64,000 nucleotides of DNA. Source: JAIBCC01 sp963763855. Lineage in GTDB: Bacteria; Acidobacteriota; Blastocatellia; Pyrinomonadales; Pyrinomonadaceae. Below are positions 15,508 through 23,829 of this stretch, in pieces. The DNA lies in assembly GCA_963763855.1 (NCBI GenBank), contig CAVXPU010000005.1:682001-746000 (forward strand). Reading direction: 5' to 3'. The translations under genes and the position numbers were made by a program. The notes beneath the pieces were generated by a model. That model had not been told where the DNA came from. It did no database searches and was given only the letters and a program-made list of their open reading frames with translations. The stretch's first letter is position 1. Every line of letters starts with the position of its first letter.

Positions 15508-16290
15508 ATGTCTTTTGAAACGATCAATTACGAACTTAGGGAAGAAGTAGCATTCATTACATTTAATCGCCCGGAATCGCTTAACGCACTTTCTTTTCAG
15601 CTAACCAAAGATTTATCGGCGGCGATTGGAAAAGCTGTTTCTGATAACGCCCGGGCTGTAATTTTAACTGGAGCGGGTAGAGCATTTTCAGCCGGCGGAG
15701 ATTTGCTCGGTATGGTTGAAATGCAGAAAAAAGGTGTGCTGATTACCGAACCTTTGGAAGCAATGCATAAGGCAATTTTACTGATTCGCGAAACGCCAAT
15801 TCCATTTGTTGCAGCAGTTAACGGAGTTTGTGCGGGAGCAGGGACAAATTTTGCACTTGCTTGCGATATTGTTTTTGCTGATGAAAACGCGATTTTCAAT
15901 GAAGCGTTTATCAAGATCGGACTTTCGCCTGATTGCGGCGGAACATTCTTTTTGCCGCGTGTGGTAGGCGAGAAAGCGGCTGCTGAGATTTTAATGACCG
16001 GAGATTCGATAGACGCAAGAAGGGCTCTTGAAATTGGAATGATAAACCGCGTTCTTCCGGCAGAAAGCCTTTTGGACGAAGCATTTACGTTTGCTCAAAA
16101 ACTTGCGAAGCAGCCAACTGCGGTAATAGGCAGAATTAAAAAAATGGTTAATTCGAGCTTTTCAAATGATTTAAGAAGCCAGCTCGATCTGGAAGCCTCG
16201 TGCCAAATGGAATCGGCAAGCTCTCCAAACTTCCGTGAAGGCGTGCAGTCATTTTTTGAAAAAAGAAAGGCAAAATTCTCTCGAGATTAA
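15508..16290 (+). CDS. Enoyl-CoA hydratase/isomerase family protein
   Basis: The 260-residue protein is a crotonase. The oxyanion-hole regions GAGRAFSAGGDLLGM (about residues 56-70) and AVNGVCAGAGTNFALACDIVFADENA (about 103-128) are clear. EAFIKIGLSPDCGGTFFLPRVVG contains the position where hydratases carry the second catalytic Glu; here the residue is Asp in SPDCGG, so isomerase or another crotonase chemistry is possible. It acts on CoA thioesters in fatty-acid or related degradation. It starts 11 bases after the zinc-ribbon gene. Confidence 0.92.
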   Translation: MSFETINYELREEVAFITFNRPESLNALSFQLTKDLSAAIGKAVSDNARAVILTGAGRAFSAGGDLLGMVEMQKKGVLITEPLEAMHKAILLIRETPIPFVAAVNGVCAGAGTNFALACDIVFADENAIFNEAFIKIGLSPDCGGTFFLPRVVGEKAAAEILMTGDSIDARRALEIGMINRVLPAESLLDEAFTFAQKLAKQPTAVIGRIKKMVNSSFSNDLRSQLDLEASCQMESASSPNFREGVQSFFEKRKAKFSRD

Positions 16291-16345
16291 AGAAAACTAA
16301 TAATTTTTGCAATGATTCGCTAGGTTTTCGAGCCTAGCATTTTTT

Positions 16346-17602
16346 ATGAATTTAACAAATTGGGAGCTCATCAAAGGCAATCGAAATTTCCGTAACTTAT
16401 TGATAGGACAATATGTTTCGGAATTAGGAAACTGGTTTAATTTTATTGCCGGACAGGGAATTGTGCGTCATATTACGGGCGGAGCGGTTGAGCCTTTGAT
16501 GATTTTTCTGATTTGCCGGACTTTGCCCTGGGCGTTGCTGATGCCTTTTGCGGGAACGCTGGCGGATAGAATTTCGCGTTGGAAATTGATGCTGATCACG
16601 GATATTGTCCGCATCTTTTTGTCGTTGAGCTTTTTGTTTATTCGGGATCAGGATGATCTTTGGATAATCTACGTCGGTTCGGTTTTGATGTCGTCTGCCG
16701 CTTCGCTTTTTGATGGTGCGAAAAGTGCTGTAACTCCGAATTTGGTTGGAAAAGAAGGCTTACTTTCAGGCACGGCTTTGATGTTTTCATCCAGATTTTT
16801 ACTGATGGCGGTTGGAAATGCTCTCGGTGGAATTGCTGTCACTTTCTTTGGTTTTGAAGTTGCTTTTATTATCAATTCGCTCTCATTTTTGGTTTCAGCC
16901 TATTCAATTTGGTTGATTCCGCAGGAAGCGACTGAAAAGGAAGAGACCCGAAATCGTGAAAAAGATACGTTTTTCAACGAAATGCTTGAGGGTTTTCACT
17001 TCATTTTGAGAAGCCCATTCGTTTTGACGATAGTCTTGATGAATTTGATCTGGGCAGTTGGCGGCGGGGCGATCCAAATAATTCTAGAGCGGCTTGGCGG
17101 CGACGTTTATGCACCAAAAGAACTTTTGAGTACGGATTTTGCTATTGGAATGCTTTGGGCAGCGAATGGGTTGGGCTTAGCGGTTGGAATGCTGATTGCA
17201 CATCGAATTGGAACGTGGATCGAATTCAAAAAACAAACGAGTAAATTTATCGGCGGAACATTGATTTTGCAAGGAATTTTGTTTGGAGTAGCGGGTTTGA
17301 TGCCGAGTTTATGGCTTGCGTGCTTGGTATTTTTTGTCTCGCGAGTTGTGATTGGCGTTGAATATGCGGTGCAGGAAACGCTTTTCCAACACGCCTTGCC
17401 GGATTACATTCGCGGCAGAATTTCAACGCTTGATCGTGGACTTGAGATTACGGTTTTCAGCGTCTCGATTTATCTCGCTGGAATTTCTTTGGGTTATATT
17501 TCACCGCAAATGCTCACAATTGTTTCTGGTATTCTCACTGCGTTTGCGGCGTTGATCTGGTTTGCACGAACCGCAAAAGGGGATATGCAATTGAAAGGTT
17601 AG
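16346..17602 (+). CDS. Major facilitator superfamily transporter
   Basis: The 418-residue protein has about 12 membrane segments in two six-helix halves, separated by a charged loop near residue 200 (EATEKEETRNREKDTFFNEM). LADRISRWKLMLITDIVRI is the loop 2-3 motif of MFS carriers. The overall form matches the MFS_3 group, which includes the enterobactin exporter EntS and macrolide exporters. The substrate is unknown. The gene overlaps the stop of the convergent minus-strand gene by four bases. Confidence 0.9.
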   Translation: MNLTNWELIKGNRNFRNLLIGQYVSELGNWFNFIAGQGIVRHITGGAVEPLMIFLICRTLPWALLMPFAGTLADRISRWKLMLITDIVRIFLSLSFLFIRDQDDLWIIYVGSVLMSSAASLFDGAKSAVTPNLVGKEGLLSGTALMFSSRFLLMAVGNALGGIAVTFFGFEVAFIINSLSFLVSAYSIWLIPQEATEKEETRNREKDTFFNEMLEGFHFILRSPFVLTIVLMNLIWAVGGGAIQIILERLGGDVYAPKELLSTDFAIGMLWAANGLGLAVGMLIAHRIGTWIEFKKQTSKFIGGTLILQGILFGVAGLMPSLWLACLVFFVSRVVIGVEYAVQETLFQHALPDYIRGRISTLDRGLEITVFSVSIYLAGISLGYISPQMLTIVSGILTAFAALIWFARTAKGDMQLKG

Positions 17603-18531
17603 GCAGTGATTATTACAGCTTTTGTTCCGGTTAATTCGGAAAAATCTTTGGTGTAAATTGTATCAACCCGACGAACTTGGCTAACCACTTCTACGATTTC
17701 CTGTGTGGAAATAAAACCATCTTCAACATGCGAAATCGCCCAATTATTGATGTGGCTGGCAGTTTTCAAAATGTCTTCAACAAGCCGTAAATATTGAAAC
17801 TTTGTTTCGGTGTGAGTTCCAAGTTTACCCGTTTGCTGGGCTTCTAAAGCTTCCCAGAAATTGTCGCTGCCTCGCACCCATTCCTCCCGCCAAGCCTTAG
17901 AATCCAATGATTTTCGGAGACTAAAATTATGAGCGTGCGGCAGTCTTAAAAACATCAGATCAGGATAATTTTCGGCGACAAATTCTTTGGCATTTTTATT
18001 ACTGCAAAGATTATTTTGACCATTGTTTACCGGAGGAAGTTTGCTCGCAGTTAAGCGTTTATAAATATTCGAAAGCGGCTGGCGAAGCTCGAGAGTTTCC
18101 TCTGTAAAAGACAAAAGATAGTCGCCAACTCCCATGCCAACTCCCAAAGCGATGGCTTTCTTAATTGGCGAATCGAGCTTTTCGATGTTTTGGCGAAGAT
18201 TATCAAACCACCACGAATCTGTTTCGTTAAACCAATTTCTGAGCGATTGATTTTGCAAGCGATAGCGGGGAACGTAAACGTCTTCCAAAATGATTGCCAA
18301 ATCTTCTTCGTTCAAAATTTCGCTGTTATTCTCAATATCCGCAACCGCTTTCATGCAAGACCATTCCATCAAATCATTAGCTAAAACCTTTGTTCCCCAT
18401 CGTTTAAGATACATACCGAGATTGGCTTCGCCGGTAAAAGGCAAAGCCGCCGATTTGAATTCCATACGGCGTAAAACATTTAGTTCAAAAGCTAACCAGC
18501 CTTTCGGCGTTGCGGTTGATTTATTCAACAT
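17599..18531 (-). CDS. D12-class adenine methyltransferase-like protein, catalytic motif not seen
   Basis: The 310-residue protein starts with KSAALPFTGEANLGMYLKRWGTKVLANDLMEWS, which resembles the AdoMet-binding motif of Dam/D12 adenine methyltransferases (PF.G.G..G.YL.......ND). The expected catalytic D/N-P-P-Y/F motif is not found anywhere in the chain; LRLPHAHN and GSDNFWEAL are in roughly the region where it would lie. It may be a catalytically dead relative or a different AdoMet-type protein. No restriction partner is adjacent. It converges on the MFS gene. Confidence 0.5.
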   Translation of the reverse strand: MLNKSTATPKGWLAFELNVLRRMEFKSAALPFTGEANLGMYLKRWGTKVLANDLMEWSCMKAVADIENNSEILNEEDLAIILEDVYVPRYRLQNQSLRNWFNETDSWWFDNLRQNIEKLDSPIKKAIALGVGMGVGDYLLSFTEETLELRQPLSNIYKRLTASKLPPVNNGQNNLCSNKNAKEFVAENYPDLMFLRLPHAHNFSLRKSLDSKAWREEWVRGSDNFWEALEAQQTGKLGTHTETKFQYLRLVEDILKTASHINNWAISHVEDGFISTQEIVEVVSQVRRVDTIYTKDFSELTGTKAVIITA

Positions 18532-18620
18532 AATATTAGTTGTTCGGTTTGGAAGTGGTTAGGTTTCGGAGTTGTTACGTTAAAACTTCAAAGCCCAAAA
18601 ACTTCAAAACCTCTAAACTC

Positions 18621-19232
18621 TTAAACCTCATGCTCAGCATAAGACTTCAATTCTTCCAAACCTTCCAATTCCAAAAAAGCTTTTGCGACTTTCGGATCAA
18701 ATTCGATACCTGCCCATTCTCTGATATATTGTTTTACTTCACTTACGGTCAAAGGAGTATTGAAAGGTCGCGTATCTGTGAGAGCGGTATAAGTATCTGC
18801 GAGTCGCAAAATTCTTGCTGCAAGCGGAATTTGTTCGCCTTCCAAACCGTCAGGATACCCCGCACCATTCCACCATTCGTGGTGCCAGCGTACGAGAAGC
18901 TGAATTGCCCGATTAAGCCCGCGTTTTGCGGCTTCCTGCTCGCCAATTACGGGATGCCGCTCCAAGTCCACTTGCTCCTCGTCAGTTAAAATACGATTAC
19001 TTTTGATATAGTCGCGATTCATTATCACTTCGCCAATATCGTGAATCAGCGAAGCCTGCCGTAATGAATGACGATCATGCGATGCAAGATTGAATTTCTG
19101 GGCGAGTGCATCGGCAATAGTAGCGATTCGAACGGCGTGCGGGTGCACATAGCCTTCAAATTCATCGGTCAGAACTGCCATTTTCAGCAAACGTTCTTCT
19201 TGATTTTCTTCCTTTGCGGAAAGATTTTCCAT
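18621..19232 (-). CDS. HD-GYP domain protein
   Basis: The 203-residue protein is almost entirely an HD-GYP domain. HPHAVRIATIADALAQKFNL and RQASLIHDIGEV supply the metal-binding H and HD. HPVIGEQ, then HHEWWNGAGYPDGLEGEQIPLAARILRLADTYTALT, contains the GYP triad. Such proteins hydrolyse cyclic di-GMP, and some cGAMP. There is no obvious receiver or sensor domain attached, so the activity is probably set by partners. It lies directly downstream of the DUF4388-J-TPR gene on the minus strand; the true end of that gene is probably near 19306, so the two do not overlap. Confidence 0.92.
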   Translation of the reverse strand: MENLSAKEENQEERLLKMAVLTDEFEGYVHPHAVRIATIADALAQKFNLASHDRHSLRQASLIHDIGEVIMNRDYIKSNRILTDEEQVDLERHPVIGEQEAAKRGLNRAIQLLVRWHHEWWNGAGYPDGLEGEQIPLAARILRLADTYTALTDTRPFNTPLTVSEVKQYIREWAGIEFDPKVAKAFLELEGLEELKSYAEHEV

Positions 19233-19305
19233 AATTGAAAAGATAACAGATTATTTTTAGTAAATAAATTGCCAATAGCGGTTAGTTTCCGCGTTATTTT
19301 TACTA

Positions 19306-20863
19306 TTATTTTGCCAAACTGTCGAGCAGGTATCTGAGCTTCTTGATTACCTGGGAATTGAGCGAGCAATCTTTGCAGTTCGCCTTCAGCCCGTTTGAGT
19401 AGTTCAAACTGGATGTAAAATTCGACTAACATAATGCGATAACCGGCATTCTCAGGATCAAGCTTCATCGCTTCTCGAATCTCGGCTTCAGCCTTGAATC
19501 TCTGATTGGCAGTGCTGCCTGAAAGAGCCTTACCATAATATGCATGATAGCTGGCGTTTCCGGGCATTAATTGAACAGCTCGAGCCAAATACGGAATCGC
19601 TTCTTCGTATTGATCATTTAGTATCAAATCAAAACCTTGATCAAATTCTTCTCTCGCTTTATCGTCCTGTTTAAGAGGCTGTTTTGAAATTCCCACAACT
19701 TCAACCGGTTTATTATCTTTAATGGATTCAAGATATTTACGAAGTTTGAAATCGTAAAGTTCGCGGGCTTTTTCGTCTTTAAGAGTGTCATAAGCTCTGG
19801 CGATTTCGCTGAAAGCATTTTGTACACGCTGCTGGAGTGCCTTATCAACTTCCTGATGATATCTATCCGGGTGATATTTTTTAGCAAGATTGAAATAAGC
19901 AATTTTCAATTCTGAATTATTTGCTTTAACCGGAACGTCCAATATTTCATAATAACTTTCAGCGATTTCTACTTGATGCAAGTATTTTTCTAACAATTTG
20001 TCTTCATCAAGCTCCGCAATTTCCTCTGTCGGCAATTCTAAAACGTCATCTTCCTGAATTGTGATACCACTTGAAGTGACAACGGTCGCAGCTTTTTTCA
20101 ACGTTAATTTAGCTGAGAGAATGTCTTTAATCTGAGATTCAGAAAAAGCTGAATTCCAATTCTTTCTGGCAATAACATTTCCGAGCCATAAAACGTAGAG
20201 AGTTTTTAATATTTCGGCATTGCTCAAACCACATTGGTTTTTTATGGCTTCGATTCTGACGAATTCCCGGGTCATCCGCGATAAAATAAATCCTTCCAGC
20301 GGCAATAGATCAGGATTTAGCGGCTGGTTTTCAGCCAACGCAAATCTTTCGTCGAAACTTTTGAATCGATTGACAATCGCATCGTCCGACATATTTCTCG
20401 CATAGTTTGTCAGCAGTAAATTTAGATTGACGTCATAGTGAACGCCCTCTTTTGCTTGTGCAAGATGGCTGAAACTCCATCCGCCCGTTTTCCAGCTCAA
20501 AATATTTTCAATAATCTGCACAATTTGAAGGCAAAACATTTCGTCTGCCGAAGTTTTATCCAATATATCTTTGTCGATCAATATTTGGGAAAGTTCTAAA
20601 TCATTAGTAAAATTGGGTATTTGAGCAAGAGTATCTTTTTCAATTTTATTATTTTGCAGAAGAATTTGGTAAAGACGATGCTGCCGCAAATTAGAAACAG
20701 CAAATGCAATCTCGCCATTATTTACATAGACAATCGCTTTCGTTTCGAGATGGGCGAGACGAAAAGAACCGCTCAAACCTGATTGGGCAACCTCGGTTAA
20801 AAGTTCGGCAAATGGTGTTTCTTGAAAAGTTCCTTTAAGTTCGGAAATATTAACGACTGACAT
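19306..20863 (-). CDS. DUF4388 (PATAN-like)-J domain-TPR protein, probable frameshift near the 3' end
   Basis: The protein opens with a DUF4388 domain (about residues 1-105: ELKGTFQETPFAELLTEVAQSGLSGSFRL, IVYVNNGEIAFA). A helical region follows, then a J domain (about 300-365: ESYYEILDVPVKANNSELKIAYFNLAKKYHPDRYH with HPD), then TPR repeats (DQYEEAIPYLARAVQLMPGNASYHAYYGKAL, AEAEIREAMKLDPENAGYRIMLVEFY). DUF4388 is linked to two-component and motility regulation in deltaproteobacteria and Acidobacteria. In the uninterrupted frame the gene would run to 19184 with a basic, unrelated tail overlapping the HD-GYP gene. Adding one base near 19349 gives NQEALRYLLDSLAK and a stop at 19306-19308, which is the natural TPR end. 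The end coordinate given assumes this correction. Confidence 0.8.
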
Positions 20864-20932
20864 AGCTTTTGAATTCGTAGCGGAAGGTTATAAAGATAAG
20901 CGTGAGCAATAACCTCTTTCTATAATAACAAA

Positions 20933-21052
20933 ATGCTTCAGCAATTGTTAAGTAAAAAAATCAATTTTGCGGACAAAGAAATTGTCGATTTGACAGCCAA
21001 GAGACAAATTGAGAAAGTTTCAAAAGATTTGATTTGTAAAACTTGGATTTAA
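20933..21052 (+). CDS. Possible small protein coupled to the GNAT gene
   Basis: A 39-codon frame (MLQQLLSKKINFADKEIVDL to KTWI) ends with TAA overlapping the ATG of the GNAT gene as TAATG. There is no clear ribosome site; TATAAT lies just upstream of its ATG. It could be a leader that couples translation of the next gene, or chance. Confidence 0.3.
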   Translation: MLQQLLSKKINFADKEIVDLTAKRQIEKVSKDLICKTWI

Positions 21053-21780
21053 TGAACATAGAAATACGCGAATGCAACACTTTTGAAGAATTGTCGGCTT
21101 GCGTTCAGCTCCAACGCGAGGTTTTTGCTTTGCCTGAAGTTGAACTTTCGCCAGTCAGGCATTTGATTGTCACAAAACATGCCGGCGGCTTCACACTTGG
21201 GGCTTTTGCGGAAGAAAAATTGGTCGGATTTGTTTTGAGCGTTCCGGCTTTTTTACGTGGCGAAAAGGCGTTTTATTCGCATATGACGGCTGTTGACCGT
21301 AATTTTCAAAGCCACGGAATTGGGGCGAAATTGAAATGGTCGCAAAGAGAAAGATCTCTGAAAGAAGGCGTAAAATTTATCAAATGGACTTTTTCGCCCG
21401 TTCAGGCGAGAAACGCTTTTTTTAATCTTGAAAAGCTTGGTGCGGTAATAAAACATTACGAACCGAATTTTTATGGCACAGATTATCCGAATCCGGATTT
21501 GAATTTAGGACTGGATAGCGATAGACTTTTCGCCGAATGGCAACTTAATAATCCGAAAGTTTTAGCCTTATCAAAGGGGCAAAAACACGTTGAAACTGCG
21601 GAAGCTAAACAAACCATTGAAGTTCCGGGCAATTGGAATGAATTGGTAAAAAGTGATTTAGCCAAAGCTATTGCTGAGCAAAATAGGGTCAAAGATGAAT
21701 TTCAAGCGGCGTTTGCCAAAGGTCTGATTTGCAAAAGCTTTTTGCGGGACGAAATTCATCCGAAATATTTATTGTTTTAG
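21052..21780 (+). CDS. GNAT-superfamily acetyltransferase-like protein
   Basis: The 242-residue protein looks like the predicted GNAT group COG3375. An N-terminal IEIRECNTFEELSACVQLQREVFALPEVELSPVRHLIV is followed by GFTLGAFAEEKLVGFVLSVPAF, and by FYSHMTAVDRNFQSHGIGAKLKWSQRERSL. In the last stretch, SHGIGAKLK is the acetyl-CoA pyrophosphate-binding loop (Q/R-x-x-G-x-G/A). IKWTFSPVQARNAFFNLEKLGA follows, also typical. The substrate is unknown. ATG 21052 is chosen over TTG 21043 because its codon overlaps the upstream small frame. Confidence 0.85.
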   Translation: MNIEIRECNTFEELSACVQLQREVFALPEVELSPVRHLIVTKHAGGFTLGAFAEEKLVGFVLSVPAFLRGEKAFYSHMTAVDRNFQSHGIGAKLKWSQRERSLKEGVKFIKWTFSPVQARNAFFNLEKLGAVIKHYEPNFYGTDYPNPDLNLGLDSDRLFAEWQLNNPKVLALSKGQKHVETAEAKQTIEVPGNWNELVKSDLAKAIAEQNRVKDEFQAAFAKGLICKSFLRDEIHPKYLLF

Positions 21781-21789
21781 GTCAAATTT

Positions 21790-22269
21790 ATGAAAGCAGA
21801 AGAATTTATTACTAAGCTAACCACCTTAACCCCTTCAATTACGGTTGAAAAACATGATGATGCAGAAGATTTTGACAATGAACTCGTTAATCTCGTTATG
21901 AACTACGATATTTCCGACGTTGATTTTGGTGACATTGGTTTTGCCGAAGAAGTTTTAGGCGATGATGATACTTACGAAGTCGGTATGTTTGAAGAAAAAT
22001 TCATTGTGATTGATCGTCAAAGCGGTGAAGTTCGCATCGAAAAAGATGACGATGATGGCACGATTATTTACAGTTGTGCCGAAACAAGCGAAAGATTTCT
22101 CGATGCTTTATGGGTTGCGGTTCGCTATTTTTCTTTGCAATTAGACGAAAAACTCAAAGATTCCGATCTCGAAACTTCCCAACTAAAAGCGAGACAATGT
22201 GCGGAAGTTGCCGGAAGCGATGATTATTATCCTTTTTATGAAGACTTCTTGAACTGCTACGAAAGGTAA
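21790..22269 (+). CDS. Acidic hypothetical protein
   Basis: The 159-residue protein is acidic (runs of Asp near residues 20, 60 and 85: EKDDDDGTIIYSCAETS) and has no signal peptide or membrane segment. A segment IVIDRQSGEVRIEKDDDDG, then RFLDALWVAVRYFSL, weakly recalls SUKH/SMI1-type immunity or regulatory proteins, but I do not recognise a family with confidence. It begins 9 bases after the GNAT gene stop, so the two are probably co-transcribed. Confidence 0.65.
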   Translation: MKAEEFITKLTTLTPSITVEKHDDAEDFDNELVNLVMNYDISDVDFGDIGFAEEVLGDDDTYEVGMFEEKFIVIDRQSGEVRIEKDDDDGTIIYSCAETSERFLDALWVAVRYFSLQLDEKLKDSDLETSQLKARQCAEVAGSDDYYPFYEDFLNCYER

Positions 22270-22271
22270 TC

Positions 22272-22306
22272 AGTACACGGAGCGGTAGCGACTTGGCTAA
22301 CCAGTT
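22272..22306. repeat. Half of a REP-like repeat (AATCAGTA ... AGCGGTAGCGA)
   Basis: AATCAGTACACGGAGCGGTAGCGA closely resembles the left arm of the inverted repeat at 39436-39463. Here only one arm is present, between the preceding gene and the Rieske gene. Confidence 0.5.
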
Positions 22307-22308
22307 AT

Positions 22309-23310
22309 ATGTTTGAAATTCACCCGGACATTTCAAAAGCAGAAACGCTTTCATCCAAATTCTACACGGATGAAGGCGTTTTTTATGATTCGTTAGAAAA
22401 GATTTTTTCGCGAACCTGGCATTATGTTGGCACAAACAAAGAAATCAACAACCTCAAGCCTTTCAACATTTTAGACACGCCGTTAGTCATTTCAAAAGAT
22501 GGCGAAATATTCAATTGTTTTTCAAATGTTTGCACTCATCGCGGAGCAATTTTGGTCGAAAAAGATTGTCAAGTAAGCGGAATTCGTTGTCGCTACCACG
22601 GAAGACGATTTGGTTTGGAGGGCAAGTTTTTATCAATGCCCGAATTTGAAGATGTCAAAAATTTTCCAACTGAAAAAGATAACCTCACGAACATTTCACA
22701 TGACTTTTGGAATCAATTTATTTTCGCCGCATTAAACCCGATTTCGTCATTGGAAGATTTTACTTGCGAAATGACAAAACGAGTTAAATCATTGGAAACA
22801 TATAAACTTACGGCGACAAAAGACTACACGGTAAACGCACATTGGGCTTTGTATTGCGAAAATTACCTCGAAGGTTTTCACGTTCCTTTTGTTCATCCGG
22901 CGTTGAATGCTGAGATAGATTACGGCACTTACACAACCGAACTTTTTCGCTATTCAAATCTGCAAACTGCTTACGATGACGCGGGAGAATTGGCGGCACT
23001 TCACTTTTTTATCTTCCCGAATATGATGTTTAATTTCTATCCGTGGGGTTTGTCATTAAATTTTGTTAGACCAATAAATCCAACCAAAACAACAGTTAGC
23101 TATTACACATTTGTTTCCGACAAATCAAAAGTCGGACAAGGTGCGGGCGGAGGTTTAGAAACTGTCGAACTCGAAGATCAGCAAATCGTCGAATCCGTCC
23201 AACGCGGAATCCGCTCAAAACTTTATGATTCCGGCAGATATTCGCCAACCCGCGAGCAGGGAACTCATCATTTTCACCGTTTGATTTGCGAATTTATGAA
23301 TTTAATTTGA
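22309..23310 (+). CDS. Rieske non-heme iron oxygenase, alpha-subunit type
   Basis: The 333-residue protein has a Rieske [2Fe-2S] domain with CTHRGA (C-x-H) and CRYHGRRF (C-x2-H), about residues 72-96. The catalytic domain includes NAHWALYCENYLEGFHVPFVHPAL, which carries the two histidines of the mononuclear iron site. The form is that of aromatic-ring dioxygenase and choline-monooxygenase alpha subunits. It needs a reductase, which is not seen nearby. The substrate cannot be told from the sequence. A REP-like half repeat lies just upstream. Confidence 0.93.
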   Translation: MFEIHPDISKAETLSSKFYTDEGVFYDSLEKIFSRTWHYVGTNKEINNLKPFNILDTPLVISKDGEIFNCFSNVCTHRGAILVEKDCQVSGIRCRYHGRRFGLEGKFLSMPEFEDVKNFPTEKDNLTNISHDFWNQFIFAALNPISSLEDFTCEMTKRVKSLETYKLTATKDYTVNAHWALYCENYLEGFHVPFVHPALNAEIDYGTYTTELFRYSNLQTAYDDAGELAALHFFIFPNMMFNFYPWGLSLNFVRPINPTKTTVSYYTFVSDKSKVGQGAGGGLETVELEDQQIVESVQRGIRSKLYDSGRYSPTREQGTHHFHRLICEFMNLI

Positions 23311-23394
23311 AAAGAATGACCTGTTTTGCCAACAAACTTTGCGATTGATGATAAGCGGCTATATGCCGGATAATTATTTTACGAGGAGAAATTT

Positions 23395-23775
23395 ATGAAA
23401 AAAATAGCACTTATGGCATTTAGTGTGTTGATCTTGGTTGCTGCAGCTTCAGCCCAAGATTCGAAATTCACGGGCAAATGGGAATATTACTGGAATCGTG
23501 AAGCGAGCAAGGGTTTTGTCGTTGAATTAAAGGCGAAAAACGGACGGGTAAGCGGCGTTGGAAGTGGTTTTATTCCGCATATGTATGATGCCGACATTAA
23601 ATCAGCGAAAATTGTCGGGAATAGTTTTACGGCAAATATTGCGGACGATTGGGGCAATACGGGAACCGTAAAAATCACAATTCGCGGCAACAAACTGTAT
23701 TGGCGTGTGCTAAAAAGCAAGCGAAAAGGCAGTTGGACGTTTCCCGATAAGCTGGATCTGAAAAAAGTTAAATAA
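23395..23775 (+). CDS. Small exported beta-rich protein
   Basis: The 126-residue protein has a signal peptide (KKIALMAFSVLILVAAASA before Q). Its mature part is a likely beta barrel or sandwich: FTGKWEYYWNREASKGFVVELKAKNGRVSGVG, then TVKITIRGNKLYWRVLKS, then WTFPDKLDLKKV. The family is not recognised by name. GAGGAG precedes the ATG. It shares orientation with the following TPR gene, 54 bases on. Confidence 0.75.
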   Translation: MKKIALMAFSVLILVAAASAQDSKFTGKWEYYWNREASKGFVVELKAKNGRVSGVGSGFIPHMYDADIKSAKIVGNSFTANIADDWGNTGTVKITIRGNKLYWRVLKSKRKGSWTFPDKLDLKKVK

Positions 23776-23829
23776 GTTTGACCCTCCTTTTGCAAAATCC
23801 CTGCGAGTAAAGCAGGCAGGGATTCTTTT

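Noticed and set aside
19184..19305. Basic C-terminal tail of the DUF4388-J-TPR protein overlapping the HD-GYP gene
   Set aside because: An adjacent frame gives a natural TPR ending and stop at 19306; the tail is a frameshift product.
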